From Alkalihalobacillus sp. YIM B00296 (GTDB lineage: Bacteria > Bacillota > Bacilli > Bacillales > Fictibacillaceae): 64,000 nucleotides of DNA. Positions 56,188 to 64,000 of the stretch are shown here, piece by piece. Position 1 is the first letter of the stretch; every line of letters starts with the position of its first letter. The stretch covers positions 1 through 64,000 of the forward strand of contig NZ_JAIBLJ010000001.1 in the NCBI RefSeq assembly GCF_020179385.1. The letters run 5' to 3'. The notes under the pieces were generated by a model. That model saw only the letters and a program-made list of their open reading frames with translations. It had not been told where the DNA came from and did not search any database. The position numbers and the translations under genes are program-made.

Positions 56188-57072
56188 ATGAATTTACAAG
56201 ATATGATTCTTACACTGCAGCGTTATTGGTCTGATCAAGGATGTTTCGTCATGCAAGCGTACGATGTAGAAAAAGGTGCCGGGACGATGAATCCGATGAC
56301 ATTTCTACGAAGCATCGGACCAGAGCCATGGAATGTAGCTTATGTAGAGCCGTCTCGAAGGCCAGTCGATGGTAGGTACGGGGAAAATCCTAACCGTCTT
56401 TACCAGCATCACCAGTTCCAAGTCGTGATGAAACCATCACCGGATAACATCCAGGAACTCTACCTGCAAAGCTTGAAGGAAATTGGTATCGACGCAAATG
56501 AGCATGATATCCGTTTTGTTGAAGACAATTGGGAAGCACCAACCTTATCTGCTTCCGGACTTGGCTGGGAAGTATGGCTAGATGGCATGGAAATTACCCA
56601 GTTCACTTACTTCCAACAAGTTGGCGGTTTAGATGCAAAGCCAGTATCTGCTGAAATCACTTATGGGATTGAACGTCTTGCTTCTTACATACAAGACAAA
56701 GAGAATGTATTCGATTTAGAATGGCATTCAGGAATAACGTATCATGATCTTTATTATCAATCGGAATATGAACACTCAAAATATACATTCGAAGTGTCTG
56801 ATACCGACATGTTGTTCAACCTGTTTAACATTTATGAAAAAGAGGCCATGCGGGCGATTGAAGATCAGCTCGTGTTTCCGGGTTACGACTATGTTCTGAA
56901 ATGTTCCCATGTATTCAATCAACTGGATGCAAAGGGTGCTATATCCGTAACAGAACGGACAGGGTATATCGGCCGTGTCAGAAATCTAGCTAGAAAATGT
57001 GCAAAAGCTTATTATGAGCAAAGAGAGCAATTAGGATTTCCGATGTTGAAGGGGGCGAAAATCGATGAATAA
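56188..57072 (+). CDS. glyQ: Glycyl-tRNA synthetase alpha subunit
   Basis: A 294-residue class II catalytic subunit. Characteristic blocks are [53 protein letters not shown] (motif 2, split by its loop), [35 protein letters not shown] and [16 protein letters not shown]. It acts as an alpha2beta2 enzyme charging tRNA-Gly. GTGGAGGTG precedes the ATG, and it overlaps glyS by 8 bases. Confidence 0.97.
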   Translation: MNLQDMILTLQRYWSDQGCFVMQAYDVEKGAGTMNPMTFLRSIGPEPWNVAYVEPSRRPVDGRYGENPNRLYQHHQFQVVMKPSPDNIQELYLQSLKEIGIDANEHDIRFVEDNWEAPTLSASGLGWEVWLDGMEITQFTYFQQVGGLDAKPVSAEITYGIERLASYIQDKENVFDLEWHSGITYHDLYYQSEYEHSKYTFEVSDTDMLFNLFNIYEKEAMRAIEDQLVFPGYDYVLKCSHVFNQLDAKGAISVTERTGYIGRVRNLARKCAKAYYEQREQLGFPMLKGAKIDE

Positions 57073-59146
57073 ACATGATCTTTTATTGGAAATCGGTCTG
57101 GAGGAAATGCCTGCAAGGTTTGTTACGGATGCGATGTATCAGCTTTCTGATAAGATAGCAGGCTGGTTTTCAGAAAACCGGATTCCATTTGGTGACGTAT
57201 TGCCGTACTCAACCCCTAGAAGATTAGCTGTAAAAATTACGGAAGTTGCAGATAAACAAGAGGACCAGGAAGAAGAACTCAGAGGTCCTGCCAAAAAAAT
57301 CGCTTTTGATGATGAGGGGAATTGGTCGAAGGCTGCCTTAGGTTTTGCCAGAGGTCAAGGTGTAAACCCGGAAGATCTCTTCTTTAAAGAAGTAAAGAAT
57401 ACAGAATATGTTTTTGCAAATAAGTTCACAACTGGGATATCTACCATGGATCTGTTACCTCAACTTGACAAAGTGATTCAAAACCTTCATTTTCCGAAGA
57501 ATATGAGATGGGGTGACCAAGACTTTAAATTCGTTCGACCGATCAAATGGATCCTCTTCTTATATGGGACAGAAGTACCGAAACTAGAAGTCGCAGGTGT
57601 TCGATCGGATCGAAAAACGTACGGCCATCGTTTTCTCGGTGAGGAAATCGAAATCGATTCACCTGAAAGATATCCTACGGATTTACTTGGTCAATTCGTT
57701 ATTGCTGATCCGAAAGAACGGAAAGATGCGATTCAGAATCAATTGGAAAACATCCAAGATGAAGAAAGATGGAAAATCCCGATCGATGATGGGCTTTTGG
57801 AGGAAGTAACAAATCTGGTCGAGTATCCAACTGCTTTATATGGAAAATTTGATGAGGAATTCTTAGAACTCCCGCCTGAAGTCCTCATCACTTCTATGAG
57901 AGAACATCAGCGTTATTTTCCTGTACAAAACAAAGAAGGCGAGCTTCAACCTTATTTTGTGACAGTTCGAAATGGGGATCACAATCATCTGGCGAATGTT
58001 GTGAAAGGGAATGAAAAAGTATTGCGGGCACGATTGAAAGACGCTCAATTCTTTCACAATGAAGACCAGAAAAAGTCCATCGATCATTATCTTGATAAAT
58101 TAGAATCGATCGTGTTCCATGAAGAGTTAGGAACAATTGCTGATAAGGTTGGACGTATCAAGATCCATGCTTCAAATTCAACTGAGTTGCTACACCTGGA
58201 TTCAGATTCAGGAAGTTCCATCCAACGTGCTGCTACAATCTGTAAATTCGATCTCGTCACTCAAATGGTGTATGAGTTCCCTGAATTGCAAGGTGTGATG
58301 GGGGAGAAATATGCAAAGCTTTTTGGAGAAGATGAACTCATAGCTGCGGCTGTCAACGAACACTATCAACCTAGATTTGCAGGAGATGCGTTACCAGGAA
58401 CTGTCGTAGGCTCAGTACTGAGTGTCTCTGATAAATTGGATACGATCGTAGGTTGCTTCGGTATAGGAATCATCCCGACAGGTTCCCAGGATCCATATGC
58501 ACTAAGAAGACAAGCGGCGGGTGTTCTACAAATCTTGATTCAAAAAGGTTGGCCTGTAGAGCTTGAACAATTATTGAATGCAACCCTTGATGTTTATGAA
58601 GACAAACAATTATTGAAGAATGATCGCTTGGATGTCTTCAATCAGCTGATTGAATTTTTTAATATCCGTTTGAAAACGATCCTGCAAGACCAAGGGATCC
58701 GCTACGATGTCATTGACGCTGTGCTGACAGGAGAATTGGGACGCGTAGACCTACTGCTTAAAAGGGCAGAATTGATTGCTGAAAATCTGAAACACCATTC
58801 CTTCAAGGTTGCGAATGTTTCATTGACACGTGTCCTCAATATTTCTAAAAATCTCAATGAAGGCTTTGGTGAAGTCGATCCTGGATTATTCGAGAATGAT
58901 GAAGAAAAAGCATTATACGAACTTTACTTAAGCTGCAAAGACCAAAGTGATGCCATTCAACAACCTGAGGATGTAACAGTGTTTTATGATAAATTGATGG
59001 AACTGCCTGAGGTGATTAACCGCTACTTCGATCATACGATGGTCAATGCTGATGACGAGGGCATCAGGGAAAACCGCCAAGCTCAGATGAAGAGCTTATC
59101 AGAAGTAATCCGCTCATTTGCCGATTTCAATCAGTTAGTGATTTAA
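57065..59146 (+). CDS. glyS: Glycyl-tRNA synthetase beta subunit
   Basis: A 693-residue subunit that binds tRNA-Gly. It starts [15 protein letters not shown], continues with [30 protein letters not shown] and [10 protein letters not shown], and has an HD-like domain followed by the C-terminal anticodon-binding domain. GAAGGGGGCG, inside glyQ, is its ribosome site. A terminator with a long loop follows. Confidence 0.97.
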   Translation: MNKHDLLLEIGLEEMPARFVTDAMYQLSDKIAGWFSENRIPFGDVLPYSTPRRLAVKITEVADKQEDQEEELRGPAKKIAFDDEGNWSKAALGFARGQGVNPEDLFFKEVKNTEYVFANKFTTGISTMDLLPQLDKVIQNLHFPKNMRWGDQDFKFVRPIKWILFLYGTEVPKLEVAGVRSDRKTYGHRFLGEEIEIDSPERYPTDLLGQFVIADPKERKDAIQNQLENIQDEERWKIPIDDGLLEEVTNLVEYPTALYGKFDEEFLELPPEVLITSMREHQRYFPVQNKEGELQPYFVTVRNGDHNHLANVVKGNEKVLRARLKDAQFFHNEDQKKSIDHYLDKLESIVFHEELGTIADKVGRIKIHASNSTELLHLDSDSGSSIQRAATICKFDLVTQMVYEFPELQGVMGEKYAKLFGEDELIAAAVNEHYQPRFAGDALPGTVVGSVLSVSDKLDTIVGCFGIGIIPTGSQDPYALRRQAAGVLQILIQKGWPVELEQLLNATLDVYEDKQLLKNDRLDVFNQLIEFFNIRLKTILQDQGIRYDVIDAVLTGELGRVDLLLKRAELIAENLKHHSFKVANVSLTRVLNISKNLNEGFGEVDPGLFENDEEKALYELYLSCKDQSDAIQQPEDVTVFYDKLMELPEVINRYFDHTMVNADDEGIRENRQAQMKSLSEVIRSFADFNQLVI

Positions 59147-59155
59147 GTCTTAACC

Positions 59156-59209
59156 AAAAAGGCTGTCCCACAAGTGTCTGAAACGATTGTTCTAGGACAG
59201 CCCTTTTTT
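59156..59209 (+). terminator. Long-loop terminator of glyQS
   Basis: AAAAAGGCTGTCC pairs with GGACAGCC and the T-run, enclosing a loop with CAAGTGTCTGAAACGATTGT, nearly the same loop as the deoC terminator at 42143-42198. Confidence 0.85.
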
Positions 59210-59369
59210 CCATTCTTGAAAACTGCATTACAATCGAAAAGGTGGGGTCGTTTTCATTATGCTTTACTATTGATGGATATAGGTTATATTTATTTAGAAA
59301 TGCTTCCTATTTTGATTCTGTATAGGATATAATGTATCCAAAAGAGTATAGCATATACTGGGCAGTAAG

Positions 59370-60017
59370 GTGGTGTTACCAATCGAACTGAATAAAAGAC
59401 AAGAACGAATAGTTGAAATCGTAAAAGATTTTGGTCCAATAACGGGAGAACAAATTGCAGATAAATTAGATCTCACAAGAGCAACACTTCGCCCGGATCT
59501 AGCTATATTGACAATGGCTGGCTATTTGGATGCACGTCCTCGCGTCGGATATTTTTATACAGGTAAAACAAGTGCACAGCTTTTGACTGAGAAGATCCGT
59601 CAGATCAAGGTCAAGGAATACTTATCACTGCCAGTTGTTGTCCAGGAGTCAGCAACTGTTTACGATGCTATATGTACGATGTTTTTAGAAGATGTAGGAA
59701 CATTGTTTGTCGTCAATAAAGAGGGAAAGTTAGCGGGCGTCCTATCCCGGAAGGATTTGTTACGTGCTAGTATGGGGAATCAAGAGCTTACATCCATTCC
59801 AGTGAATATCATTATGACCCGAATGCCGAACATAACGATGTGTACAAAAGATGATCTACTGATCCAGGTAGCAAAGAAATTGATCGATAAGCAGATTGAC
59901 GCAGTCCCTGTTGTAAAAGATCCATCAGGGGAAGATGCATATGAAGTCATCGGAAGAATTACGAAGACGAATATAACAAAAGCACTCGTAGACTTTTCAG
60001 GTGATGCAATCATCTAA
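59370..60017 (+). CDS. ccpN: Transcriptional repressor CcpN (HTH and CBS domains)
   Basis: A 215-residue repressor of gluconeogenic genes (gapB, pckA) in relatives. The winged-helix domain is LNKRQERIVEIVKDFGPITGEQIADKLDLTRATLRPDLAIL, discontinuous at about residues 7-50. Two CBS domains (about 80-210) sense nucleotides. The start is uncertain: tandem GTG codons at 59370 and 59373 directly follow AAGG. It is followed by ppsR, its conserved partner, after a 158-base repeat-bearing gap. Confidence 0.93.
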   Translation: MVLPIELNKRQERIVEIVKDFGPITGEQIADKLDLTRATLRPDLAILTMAGYLDARPRVGYFYTGKTSAQLLTEKIRQIKVKEYLSLPVVVQESATVYDAICTMFLEDVGTLFVVNKEGKLAGVLSRKDLLRASMGNQELTSIPVNIIMTRMPNITMCTKDDLLIQVAKKLIDKQIDAVPVVKDPSGEDAYEVIGRITKTNITKALVDFSGDAII

Positions 60018-60039
60018 TAAGGCTGTTTTCTAAAAAATG

Positions 60040-60125
60040 TTTAAATGCTGATGTGGTGATGAAAACTGGAAATATGCGGACTCCTACGGGAAAGCAAGTA
60101 TATTGCAAATTGTAAAACAACAATC
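60040..60125. repeat. Truncated copy of the dispersed repeat between ccpN and ppsR
   Basis: GACTCCTACGGGAAAGCAAG (about 60082-60101) resembles the reverse of the CTCGCTTTTCCCGCAGGAGT arm. GCAAATTGTAAAACAACAA after it is the reverse complement of the block at about 9546-9563. No gene. Confidence 0.55.
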
Positions 60126-60175
60126 TATATGAAAAAACCTTAATAATGAGATTAATATCAATGAAGGAGGTACCT

Positions 60176-60997
60176 ATGCCAGACAAAATAGAACGACCAA
60201 TTGTATATGTCGTTTCCGATTCAGTGGGTGAAACAGCTGAATTGGTTGTGAAAGCTGCAGCAAGCCAATTCAATTCCACCAACATAGAAATCAGACGTTT
60301 CCCATATGTCGAGGATGAACAAACCGTAAGAGAAGTGGTTGCGCTAGCTAAGGATAACCAGGCGATCATCGGTTTTACCCTGGTTGTTCCAGAAATCAAA
60401 GACTATCTGATACAGTTGGCTGTACGAGAAGGTGTACCTGCTATTGATATTGTCGGGCCTATGATTACACAAATGGCAAATGTTTTTCAAAAGAGTCCAC
60501 GGAATGAACCAGGACTTGTCCATAAACTTGATGAAGATTATTTCAGAAAAGTAGAAGCGATCGAATTTGCGGTAAAGTATGATGATGGAAGAGACCCACG
60601 GGGGATATTGAAAGCGGACATTGTGTTAGTCGGTGTATCACGTACTTCTAAGACCCCTCTCTCACAATATTTGGCGTTAAAACGTTTCAAGGTCGCTAAT
60701 GTTCCGATTGTCCCTGAGGTGGAGCCGCCAGAGGAATTATACAAAGTATCTACATCCAAATGTTATGGGCTCCGTATCAGTCCGGAAAAGTTGAACGATA
60801 TCCGCAGGGAACGGTTAAAAGCTTTAGGGTTGGATGACCATGCCAATTACGCGAACATGAACAGGATAAAAGACGAGCTGGAATACTTTGATAAAGTCGT
60901 CGATCGTCTGGGATGCAGAGTAGTAGATGTGTCCAATAAAGCAGTGGAGGAAACGGCGAACTACATTTTGAATATTCATAAAAACAGGTATCGGTAA
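60176..60997 (+). CDS. ppsR: Pyruvate, phosphate dikinase regulatory-type kinase/phosphorylase (PpsR/YqfL)
   Basis: A 273-residue DUF299 protein with dual ADP-dependent kinase and Pi-dependent phosphorylase activity in characterised members. Blocks are [47 protein letters not shown] (discontinuous), and the P-loop-like [15 protein letters not shown]. In Bacillus it works together with CcpN and is needed for full gluconeogenic gene expression. AAGGAGGTACC marks the ATG at 60176, so ten upstream codons are not used. Confidence 0.93.
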   Translation: MPDKIERPIVYVVSDSVGETAELVVKAAASQFNSTNIEIRRFPYVEDEQTVREVVALAKDNQAIIGFTLVVPEIKDYLIQLAVREGVPAIDIVGPMITQMANVFQKSPRNEPGLVHKLDEDYFRKVEAIEFAVKYDDGRDPRGILKADIVLVGVSRTSKTPLSQYLALKRFKVANVPIVPEVEPPEELYKVSTSKCYGLRISPEKLNDIRRERLKALGLDDHANYANMNRIKDELEYFDKVVDRLGCRVVDVSNKAVEETANYILNIHKNRYR

Positions 60998-61463
60998 GTA
61001 ATAATCTTAGTAATAGATGAATAGATTGAAGGGGTTGACAAAAAGTAGCCAGTCAGCCCCTTCTTTTTAATTACAGAATACGAAAGGTATTACGTCATTC
61101 CACATTGTAAAACAAACATCTATACCGAAAACAACTTTTTCTTTTGTACTGATAATTTAGTACGGTGTCTTGGTAGTACCCTATGGAAGCTCTTATTCAT
61201 ACTTTCAATCTGAGGATTCTTTCAACTTCCTATAAAAGAAATAAAGGTTATTTGCATTATTTGTCGAAATATAATAGGGAGAGTGCTTTATGATGGTCAA
61301 CTGATGGAAAATCCGTTATAATACACTATTGTGTGGAATTTTTATGCTTGTTTGAGATAACCAAATTTTGGGTATACTATAAAAGCAAAATTCGACAATA
61401 TTCTGAAATATAAAACATTGGATTGCTGGCAGGAATTATGGAGAGGATGTAGAAATTAAATAC
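60998..61463. other. Intergenic region between ppsR and yqxD
   Basis: It begins with the ppsR terminator (61028-61068). A piece CATTGTAAAACAAACATCTAT near 61107-61127 (one base over the quoted block elsewhere) looks like another repeat end. The rest is AT-rich with several promoter-like TATAAT and TATACT elements (about 61315-61380). No gene was seen. Confidence 0.5.
61028..61068 (+). terminator. Terminator of ccpN-ppsR
   Basis: GAAGGGG pairs with CCCCTTC, with an inner TGAC/GTCA helix, then TTTTT. Confidence 0.82.
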
Positions 61464-61919
61464 ATGAAGAAAACGCGAAATGTGTTGGTTGATGCAGATG
61501 CTTGTCCAAATCAAATAAAGAAAGCAATCCTTGAAATCTCGAATTTCTATGAGTACAAGGTTTTTTTTATTGCCTCTTACTGTCATGCTACAGATCAACA
61601 TCGAAACGCAGATTGGATCATGGTTGATGCAGAACCCGAATCAGTGGATATATACATCGTCAACCATTCAATAGAAGGGAATGTTGTCATCACCCAGGAT
61701 CATGGGCTTGCGAGTCTTTTGGTATCGAAAGGCGTGTATGTCATATCACCGCGCGGGAAACGTTTTACCGAGGAAGAAATGCCTTCATTATTACAATCCC
61801 GCTATTACTCAAGTAAACTGAGACGATCAGGACAACGGACGAAAGGACCACCCGGGTTTACAGAGGAAGATGCTCGAAGGTTCAGACAGAACTTTGAACT
61901 GATCTTTTCTCAAGACTAA
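61464..61919 (+). CDS. yqxD: UPF0178/YaiI family protein YqxD
   Basis: A 151-residue protein with a PIN-like fold. VLVDADACPNQIKKAI carries the first acids, DWIMVDAEPESVDIYI the middle, and VVITQDHGLASLLVSKGVYVISPRGKRF the last acidic strand. The RTKGPPGFTEEDARRF motif near the end is strongly conserved. It lies just upstream of dnaG, as in B. subtilis. A nuclease-like role is inferred from the fold only. The ribosome site is weak (GGAGAGGATG is rather far). Confidence 0.92.
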   Translation: MKKTRNVLVDADACPNQIKKAILEISNFYEYKVFFIASYCHATDQHRNADWIMVDAEPESVDIYIVNHSIEGNVVITQDHGLASLLVSKGVYVISPRGKRFTEEEMPSLLQSRYYSSKLRRSGQRTKGPPGFTEEDARRFRQNFELIFSQD

Positions 61920-61980
61920 ATTTACTTCTTCTCATTTTCTTGTTTTAAAGTAGGATAGAACAGTAAAGAATGGTGATAGC

Positions 61981-63804
61981 ATGGGATCACGGATTCCTGA
62001 AGAAACAATTGAACAAATTCAAAAATCTAACGATATCATTGATGTTGTCGGAGAATATGTTCAACTTAAGAAGCAGGGTCGTAACTACTTCGGCCTTTGC
62101 CCCTTCCATAACGAAAATACACCTTCATTCTCTGTCTCTGGAGAAAAACAGATTTTCCGGTGTTTTGGCTGTGGGAAAGGGGGAAACGTCTTTTCGTTCC
62201 TTATGGAGATTGAGGGTTTCACGTTCATAGAGACAGTCAAGAACCTCGCTGACCGGGTAGGGATCGAATTGCCAGAATTAGCTTCCTTCAATCAAAACGA
62301 TCAAGTCAGTAAGGAAAAAGAAATCATGAAGGAAGGACATGGATTGCTTGCGCGTCTCTATCACCATTGTTTAACAAATACCGATTACGGGCAAAAAGCA
62401 AAGGAGTACTTGTATAATCGGGGGTTTACCGATGATATGATCGATCATTTCCAGATCGGTTATGCGCCGGACTCCTGGGAATTCGTAAGTGCTTTCCTGC
62501 AGAAAAGGAACTATTCACTTCCTGTCATGCAAGATGCTGGGCTTGTAGCGAAGCGTGAGTTCGATGGGAAGTTCTTCGACCGGTTCAGAGATCGGATCAT
62601 GTTCCCGATTTGGGATAGCCAGGGGAAAAACATTGCATTCGGAGGCAGAATCCTTGGAGATGGTGAACCGAAGTATTTGAACAGTCCTGAAACGAAGATT
62701 TTCAACAAAGGGAAGATTTTATACGGTTATCATCTTGCAAGACCTGTTATGCGGAAAGAAGATAAAGTGGTCCTGTTCGAAGGTTATGTAGATGTCATTG
62801 CAGCATGGAAGGCTGGTATTTCGAACTGTGTAGCCACACTCGGAACTTCGCTGACCCCGGAACAGGCAAAACTATTAACCAGGAATGTCACGTCAGTCAT
62901 CATTTGTTATGATTCAGATAATGCCGGTATTACAGCAGCATTCCGTGCCATAGAACTTCTCGAACAAATGAATTGTAATGTGCGGATCGCCCAGATGCCT
63001 CAAGGCTTAGACCCTGATGACTATATCCAAAAATATGGTGGTGAACATTTTAAACAGGATGTAATAGGGGCTAGTTTGACGGTAATGGCTTTCAAGATGC
63101 AGTTCATGCGCAGAGGGAAAAATCTCCAGGATGAAGGAGAACGCATGCGCTATATCGAAGAGATACTACATGAAGTTGCAAAACTTCCTAAAGCTGTTGA
63201 AAGAGACCACTATTTGCGGCAAATTGCCGAAGAATTCAATCTCTCCTTAGACGCACTGAAACAGCAACAATATCAAGCATTTTTAAGTAATAAAAGGAAA
63301 AAGGATAATGATGGTCGAAATAGGGAGAATAACCGTAAGAAATATATCGGGCAATCCTCACGACTGTTACCTGCTTTTCATAATGCAGAAAGGATATTGT
63401 TAGCCCATATGCTGAAGGATGTGAGTCTTGCAGAGAAGGTAGAAGAACTGATGGGTGGCGCTTTCAACATTGAGGAATATAGTGCGATTGCTGCTTACTT
63501 ATATGCTTTTTACGCAGAAGGTCATACATCTGATATCAGCTTGTTTTTAGAGAGGGTGGACGATCAACGTTTGAAGCAAGTCGTCACTGAATTAGCGATG
63601 CTTACAATTAATGAGGATATATCGGATCAGGAATTATATGATTATGTCAATCAAATAAAAAAATATCCTAAATTAATTCAGATACAAGAGAAAGAGAAAG
63701 ACAAAAAACGTGCAGAACGTGAACAAAAAATGGTTGAAGCTGCACAAATCGCGATGGAAATCGTCGAACTGAAGAAGGCTTTGAAAGTCAGCAACAGAAG
63801 TTAG
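61981..63804 (+). CDS. dnaG: DNA primase
   Basis: A 607-residue primase making RNA primers at replication forks. The zinc-binding CHC2 domain uses Cys40, His43, Cys61 and Cys64 (CPFHNENTPSF, CFGCGKGGNVF). The TOPRIM domain has VVLFEGYVDVIAAWKAGI and IICYDSDNAGI. The C-terminal helicase-binding domain starts near residue 450. ATG at 61981 follows GGTGAT. It precedes sigA in the classical macromolecular-synthesis operon. Confidence 0.97.
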   Translation: MGSRIPEETIEQIQKSNDIIDVVGEYVQLKKQGRNYFGLCPFHNENTPSFSVSGEKQIFRCFGCGKGGNVFSFLMEIEGFTFIETVKNLADRVGIELPELASFNQNDQVSKEKEIMKEGHGLLARLYHHCLTNTDYGQKAKEYLYNRGFTDDMIDHFQIGYAPDSWEFVSAFLQKRNYSLPVMQDAGLVAKREFDGKFFDRFRDRIMFPIWDSQGKNIAFGGRILGDGEPKYLNSPETKIFNKGKILYGYHLARPVMRKEDKVVLFEGYVDVIAAWKAGISNCVATLGTSLTPEQAKLLTRNVTSVIICYDSDNAGITAAFRAIELLEQMNCNVRIAQMPQGLDPDDYIQKYGGEHFKQDVIGASLTVMAFKMQFMRRGKNLQDEGERMRYIEEILHEVAKLPKAVERDHYLRQIAEEFNLSLDALKQQQYQAFLSNKRKKDNDGRNRENNRKKYIGQSSRLLPAFHNAERILLAHMLKDVSLAEKVEELMGGAFNIEEYSAIAAYLYAFYAEGHTSDISLFLERVDDQRLKQVVTELAMLTINEDISDQELYDYVNQIKKYPKLIQIQEKEKDKKRAEREQKMVEAAQIAMEIVELKKALKVSNRS

Positions 63805-63826
63805 AAGTATGGAAGGAGGGGATCGC

Positions 63827-64000
63827 ATGGCTGAGAAACCTAATCGCCAGGAAGCGGAGGGTGAATTAACCATCGATCAAGTAAAGGAACAATTAGTTGA
63901 ACTCGGTAAGAAAAGAGGCGTCCTCACTTATAATGAAGTAACCAATAAACTTGCCCCATTTGAACAGGACTCGGAACAAATGGATGTATTCTATGAGTAT
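63827..64000 (+). CDS. sigA: RNA polymerase primary sigma factor sigma-A (5' part)
   Basis: The window ends 58 codons into this gene. The visible part starts MAEKPNRQEA and has the region 1.1 sequence LTIDQVKEQLVELGKKRGVL then TYNEVTNKLAPFE, typical of Bacillus SigA. GGAAGGAGGGGATCGC precedes the ATG. It is 22 bases downstream of dnaG. The gene continues beyond the window, so the conserved DNA-binding regions cannot be checked. Confidence 0.95.
   Translation, partial: MAEKPNRQEAEGELTIDQVKEQLVELGKKRGVLTYNEVTNKLAPFEQDSEQMDVFYEY

Overview
The window is a low-GC Gram-positive chromosome segment from the Bacillaceae. From about 16.2 kb to the end, gene order follows the Bacillus subtilis yqeG-to-sigA block almost gene for gene: yqeG, yqeH, aroE, yhbY, nadD, yqeK, rsfS, yqeM, comER, comEA, comEB, comEC, holA, yqzM, rpsT, gpr, yqxA, lepA, hemW, hrcA, grpE, dnaK, dnaJ, prmA, rsmE, mtaB, yqeW, rpsU, yqeY, nfeD, floA, yqfB-like, yqfC, yqfD, phoH, pgpH, ybeY, dgkA, cdd, era, yqzL, recO, glyQS, ccpN, ppsR, yqxD, dnaG and the start of sigA. 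The genus cannot be fixed from sequence reading alone.

Layout. 1-9.3 kb: a decayed sigK end, a dsdA with an internal deletion, an AI-2E family permease, a sodium/solute symporter paired with an amidohydrolase behind a structured leader, a HAD hydrolase, a 23-residue membrane peptide, an M3 oligopeptidase and pssA. 9.3-15.2 kb: a reverse-strand Mrp Na+/H+ antiporter operon (A, C, D, E, F, G) with no mrpB. 15.2-16.1 kb: the 47-codon checkpoint gene sda and a cluster of DnaA boxes. 16.2-27.8 kb: ribosome-assembly, NAD, shikimate and late-competence genes, with comEC broken. 28-31.8 kb: gpr, yqxA (spoIIP missing between them) and lepA. 31.9-41.4 kb: hemW, then the CIRCE-controlled heat-shock genes, then ribosome and tRNA methylation enzymes. 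41.5-54.7 kb: deoC, a phosphate-type transporter, rpsU-yqeY, the floA membrane-domain operon, yqfCD, phoH, pgpH, ybeY, dgkA, cdd and era. 54.9-64 kb: yqzL-recO, T-box-controlled glyQS, ccpN-ppsR, yqxD, dnaG and the start of sigA.

Two themes stand out. First, several sporulation and competence functions appear damaged or missing (sigK remnant, no spoIIP at its usual place, comEC with about four frame breaks) while gpr, yqfC, yqfD, sda, comER, comEA and comEB are open; this looks like recent, incomplete loss of sporulation and transformation. Second, intergenic regions carry a family of palindromic dispersed repeats and several unusual RNA structures. No wholly new defence or biosynthetic system was found; the best leads are the mrpB-less Mrp operon, the structured leader before the symporter/amidohydrolase pair, and the tiny membrane peptide gene.
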